From assembly GCF_017792385.1 (NCBI RefSeq), contig NZ_CP051230.1, forward strand, positions 1 to 64,000: 64,000 bases of DNA, given 5' to 3'. Under the pieces are notes generated by a model. That model was given only the letters and a program-made list of their open reading frames with translations. It ran no database searches and was not told the DNA's origin. This stretch comes from Hyphomonas sp. (lineage in GTDB: Bacteria; Pseudomonadota; Alphaproteobacteria; Caulobacterales; Hyphomonadaceae). Within the stretch, counting starts at the first letter, position 1, and every line of letters begins with the position of its first letter. Positions 61,485-64,000 of the stretch are shown here, in pieces. The translations under genes and the position numbers were made by a program.

Positions 61485-63989
61485 CTAGCGCGATAGCCAA
61501 TCCGTATCGCAATGCCAGCACGCTTCCGCGCTGCCCGCCCCGATCGGGCTGCCGGGCGGAATGTCGATCGCGCTGGAAGACGGTGGCGCGGCCGGTGATG
61601 GTCGGTCGAGATGCGCCCCTATGCGCCGGGCCAGCTCCATGCGCACCGCTGCGTCGCTGTCCGGCATGCGGCGTTGCCGCTTCGACAGACGTCCCTCCAA
61701 TCCCGCCAGATAGGCATTGGTCTGCATCACCACTTCCGGCGTCGCCTGCCCGTTCCCGGACAAATCGATCAGGGTGGAGACATAACGCACCTGTTCCCGG
61801 TGCAGGATCCCGGCCTGGCGCGGGCTGGAGACCGTGCGGAACACCGCGCCCTCCAATGCCTGAAGCACGTCATCATAGCCCAGCGCAGAGGTGTCCCGCC
61901 GCCGGGTCTCGATCAGTCGCGCCACACGCTGCGGATGCAGCACCGCGCTCAGCGTCATGGAGGCGGCTGTATCCGCTGCGGCCAGCAAATCGAACATCGC
62001 GCCGGTCTCGCCGGGGAAATATTCCGCACCGGCATTTGCCCCGCGAAACGACACCATGGGCGGGGTCAGCAGGTTCAGCGTGTCATCCGGCAGGTCCAGA
62101 GCCGCCGGGTCCAGGGTTGCCACCAGCGCATCCAGTGCCGCCTTCTGTCGCGCCGCAGGAACCGCCGTCCCGGCCAGATCGGCTTCGCCCGTCTCGGCAT
62201 AATGGAAATCATAACCGCCAATCATCTTGGCTGCGGCATTCACCTGATAACGGTGATACAGATAGATCGGCACGATCACCGCCCGCAGGCCCGAACTCGG
62301 CTGACCCGTCCGCAACACATCTGCGCCGAACCGGTCCAGCGCCACCTGTCGCACCTGCATTACTTCCGTCAGCGCAGCCACGGGATCGGCGCCATTGTCC
62401 CAGACGCTGGCATGCGGGTGCGCCGTCCCCACGCCGCGCCCCTGCGGATCATCGATAAAACGCAGCCCGCCGGCCCGCGCCGATTCCAGCAGCGCATCTC
62501 CCGCAGCATCCTCATCCGTCCCGTCCGGATACTGGCGGTACAGCCACATCGTGGCCACCTTGTCCCACTCGCCGATGCCGGTGTCATAGGCAGCGGAGAA
62601 ATCGAGATCGCCCGCCTGCCCGATCCGCACCCAGGGCGCCGGATAGTCCATCACCGACGCCCGGTCATTCGATGAGGCCGCAAAATTGTGCGCAAAGCCC
62701 AGCGTGTGACCGACCTCATGCGCCGACAGCTGGCGGATGCGTGACAGGGCAATCTCGACGGGGTCGTCTGCCGCACCGGTGCCGGTCTTCGAGGCACCGG
62801 CAAGCCCTTCGAAAATCATCCGGTCCTGACGCACGCGCTGGCTGCCCAGAATGACATTCGCCTTCAGCATTTCACCCGTACGCGGATCGGTCAGGCCGCC
62901 GCCATAGGACCAGCCCCGGGTCTGGCGGTGCACCCACTGGATCACATTGTAGCGCACATCCAGCGGGTGCGCGCCTTCGGGCAGGACTTCCACACGGTAG
63001 GAGTCCGGAAAGCCTGCCGCCTCGAATGCTTCGGCCCACCAGGATGCGCCTTCGATCAGCGCATTGCGAATTTCCTCCGGCGCGCCGGAATCCACATAGA
63101 AGACGATTGGCTCCTTCGCCGGGCTGCTGTCTGCGCTCGGGTCCTGCTTTTCCAGCCGGAACCGGCGCGCATAGGCCTGGCCGACCTGCCCCGTCAGAGG
63201 CGCCGAGAAATCATAGAAGCCGACATCAATGGCGCCGCTGCGCGGATCAAACCGGCGCGGTGTGTAGCCATCATCCGGCAGGCGCACGAGCGAAGTGTGC
63301 TGCACCAGCGTCACTGAACGCGCATCGGCCGCCGTGGCCCAGACCTCTGATTTCGGCTCGTCACTGGTCAGCGTCAGGAAGGCATCGAGTTCCACATTGT
63401 CCGGAAAGGCCAGTGCCGCGTCCACATCCGGCATGGACAAATCCTTCGACACCTGGAAGGTCCCGCCATCGGGATGCTGTTTCAGCGCCGCCCGCACATC
63501 CATTGTGTCACGGGTCAGGTAGGAGGACAGGTCCACGAGGATCTCCCCCTCCGGCCCGGTGCCCAGGATTTCACCCGACCAGACGAAGCTGCGCGCAAAG
63601 GAATCCCTCACCGCCTTGCGCTCCAGCGGATTGTCGGCGCTCGCGCGATAGGTCCAGTTCTCGATTTCCGCGATGACCCTGTCGCCCACCTGACGGAAGG
63701 CAACGATCTCGCCGGCATTGGCCCGCCCCCGGTCCAGGCCGATGGGATTGGAGCCCAGCCCGGCCGTCAGCCCCGTCGCCTGAATGGCGCGTAGGGCAAC
63801 GCCGTCCTCATCCGGGGCGGGCAGCGCAACCAGGATGCGCCCGCCTTCACCATCCAGATAGAGGTCGACAAAGCCGTCCTTGTGGACCAGCGCCTCGGTT
63901 TCCTCGGTCCAGTCACCTGTCTGCGCCCACGCAACAGGCACAAGCAGCGCCGCCACCAGCGCTCCTGCCAAATTTTTCAATCCCCGCAC
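61485..63989 (-). CDS. Exported zinc-dependent metalloprotease (DUF5117-type)
   Basis: An 834-residue protein with a signal peptide (cleavage after AWA). The zinc motif is HEVGHTLGFAHNF (His424, Glu425, His428, His434), a metzincin-like arrangement. The long N-terminal beta-rich region (DUF5117-like) and the C-terminal part match secreted bacterial metalloproteases of the DUF4953 group. A periplasmic or extracellular role is expected. The frame starts 11 bases before the right edge; an earlier start outside the window is possible but unlikely with this signal peptide. Confidence 0.93.
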   Translation of the reverse strand: MRGLKNLAGALVAALLVPVAWAQTGDWTEETEALVHKDGFVDLYLDGEGGRILVALPAPDEDGVALRAIQATGLTAGLGSNPIGLDRGRANAGEIVAFRQVGDRVIAEIENWTYRASADNPLERKAVRDSFARSFVWSGEILGTGPEGEILVDLSSYLTRDTMDVRAALKQHPDGGTFQVSKDLSMPDVDAALAFPDNVELDAFLTLTSDEPKSEVWATAADARSVTLVQHTSLVRLPDDGYTPRRFDPRSGAIDVGFYDFSAPLTGQVGQAYARRFRLEKQDPSADSSPAKEPIVFYVDSGAPEEIRNALIEGASWWAEAFEAAGFPDSYRVEVLPEGAHPLDVRYNVIQWVHRQTRGWSYGGGLTDPRTGEMLKANVILGSQRVRQDRMIFEGLAGASKTGTGAADDPVEIALSRIRQLSAHEVGHTLGFAHNFAASSNDRASVMDYPAPWVRIGQAGDLDFSAAYDTGIGEWDKVATMWLYRQYPDGTDEDAAGDALLESARAGGLRFIDDPQGRGVGTAHPHASVWDNGADPVAALTEVMQVRQVALDRFGADVLRTGQPSSGLRAVIVPIYLYHRYQVNAAAKMIGGYDFHYAETGEADLAGTAVPAARQKAALDALVATLDPAALDLPDDTLNLLTPPMVSFRGANAGAEYFPGETGAMFDLLAAADTAASMTLSAVLHPQRVARLIETRRRDTSALGYDDVLQALEGAVFRTVSSPRQAGILHREQVRYVSTLIDLSGNGQATPEVVMQTNAYLAGLEGRLSKRQRRMPDSDAAVRMELARRIGAHLDRPSPAAPPSSSAIDIPPGSPIGAGSAEACWHCDTDWLSR

Positions 63990-64000
63990 GCGGCACCTCT

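Noticed and set aside
1..64000. CRISPR arrays, insertion sequences, prophage genes and known riboswitches
   Set aside because: I found no direct-repeat spacer arrays, transposase motifs or phage structural genes, and no riboswitch core that I could recognise upstream of metG, cysE or the receptor; a covariance-model scan would be needed to exclude riboswitches fully.

Overview
The window is a chromosomal segment from a high-GC (roughly 60% or more by eye) alphaproteobacterium. Gene content points to the Hyphomonadaceae or a close relative: an HWE-type sensor kinase, a TonB-dependent receptor, a short MetG with no C-terminal tRNA-binding domain, a DUF3126 protein, many Ala/Pro-rich lipoproteins, a DmdC-type acyl-CoA dehydrogenase and a MutL that carries its own nuclease motif. 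The lineage is inferred from gene families only; no rRNA is present. I see no phage, insertion sequence, CRISPR array or plasmid gene.

Layout. 1-1505: tail of a receiver-domain protein and a convergent HWE kinase. 1615-3042: xseA. 3386-6936: TonB-dependent receptor and a glycerophosphodiester phosphodiesterase lipoprotein, preceded by an AT-rich regulatory region. 7023-8559: a DUF3126 protein and a divergent Tat-exported hydroxypyruvate-isomerase-like protein. 8575-15130: five minus-strand genes forming the most unusual locus of the window: an OmpA/BON membrane protein, a membrane-anchored repeat protein with a helix-3-turn-helix domain, an exported caspase-FGE fusion, and two translationally coupled membrane proteins, one TPR-like. 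15335-21999: cysE, then tetR-adaptor-RND efflux genes with a clear palindromic operator between tetR and a divergent nitroreductase. 21996-31266: queF and a Ca/Na exchanger, tamA-tamB, an XRE regulator and a LysR regulator. 31440-31515: tRNA-Thr. 31760-37632: an OmpA-like periplasmic protein, metG, then an acyl-CoA synthetase/aldo-keto reductase/DUF938 methyltransferase operon with overlapping stop-start junctions.

37829-49840: two related lipoproteins, the isoprenoid operon xseB-ispA-dxs, a histidine phosphatase, lepB, an MBL hydrolase, rluB-like and gntK (overlapping), an MFS exporter and an acyl-CoA dehydrogenase. 49962-55413 (plus strand): a YceI lipoprotein, a cytochrome b561-YceI fusion, a Sua5-type threonylcarbamoyl-AMP synthase, a FAD-linked 2-hydroxyacid dehydrogenase, a small lipoprotein and an M15-like protein. 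55420-63989: mutL, a cytochrome c lipoprotein, a predicted outer-membrane barrel, a MarR regulator, a DUF805 protein, a 3-hydroxyisobutyryl-CoA hydrolase and a zinc metalloprotease.

Most of the window is housekeeping, envelope and catabolic genes. The best candidate for an undescribed system is the 8575-15130 cluster. Its gene order, predicted membrane/periplasmic placement and coupled junctions suggest that the proteins work together in the envelope, but its role is unknown.
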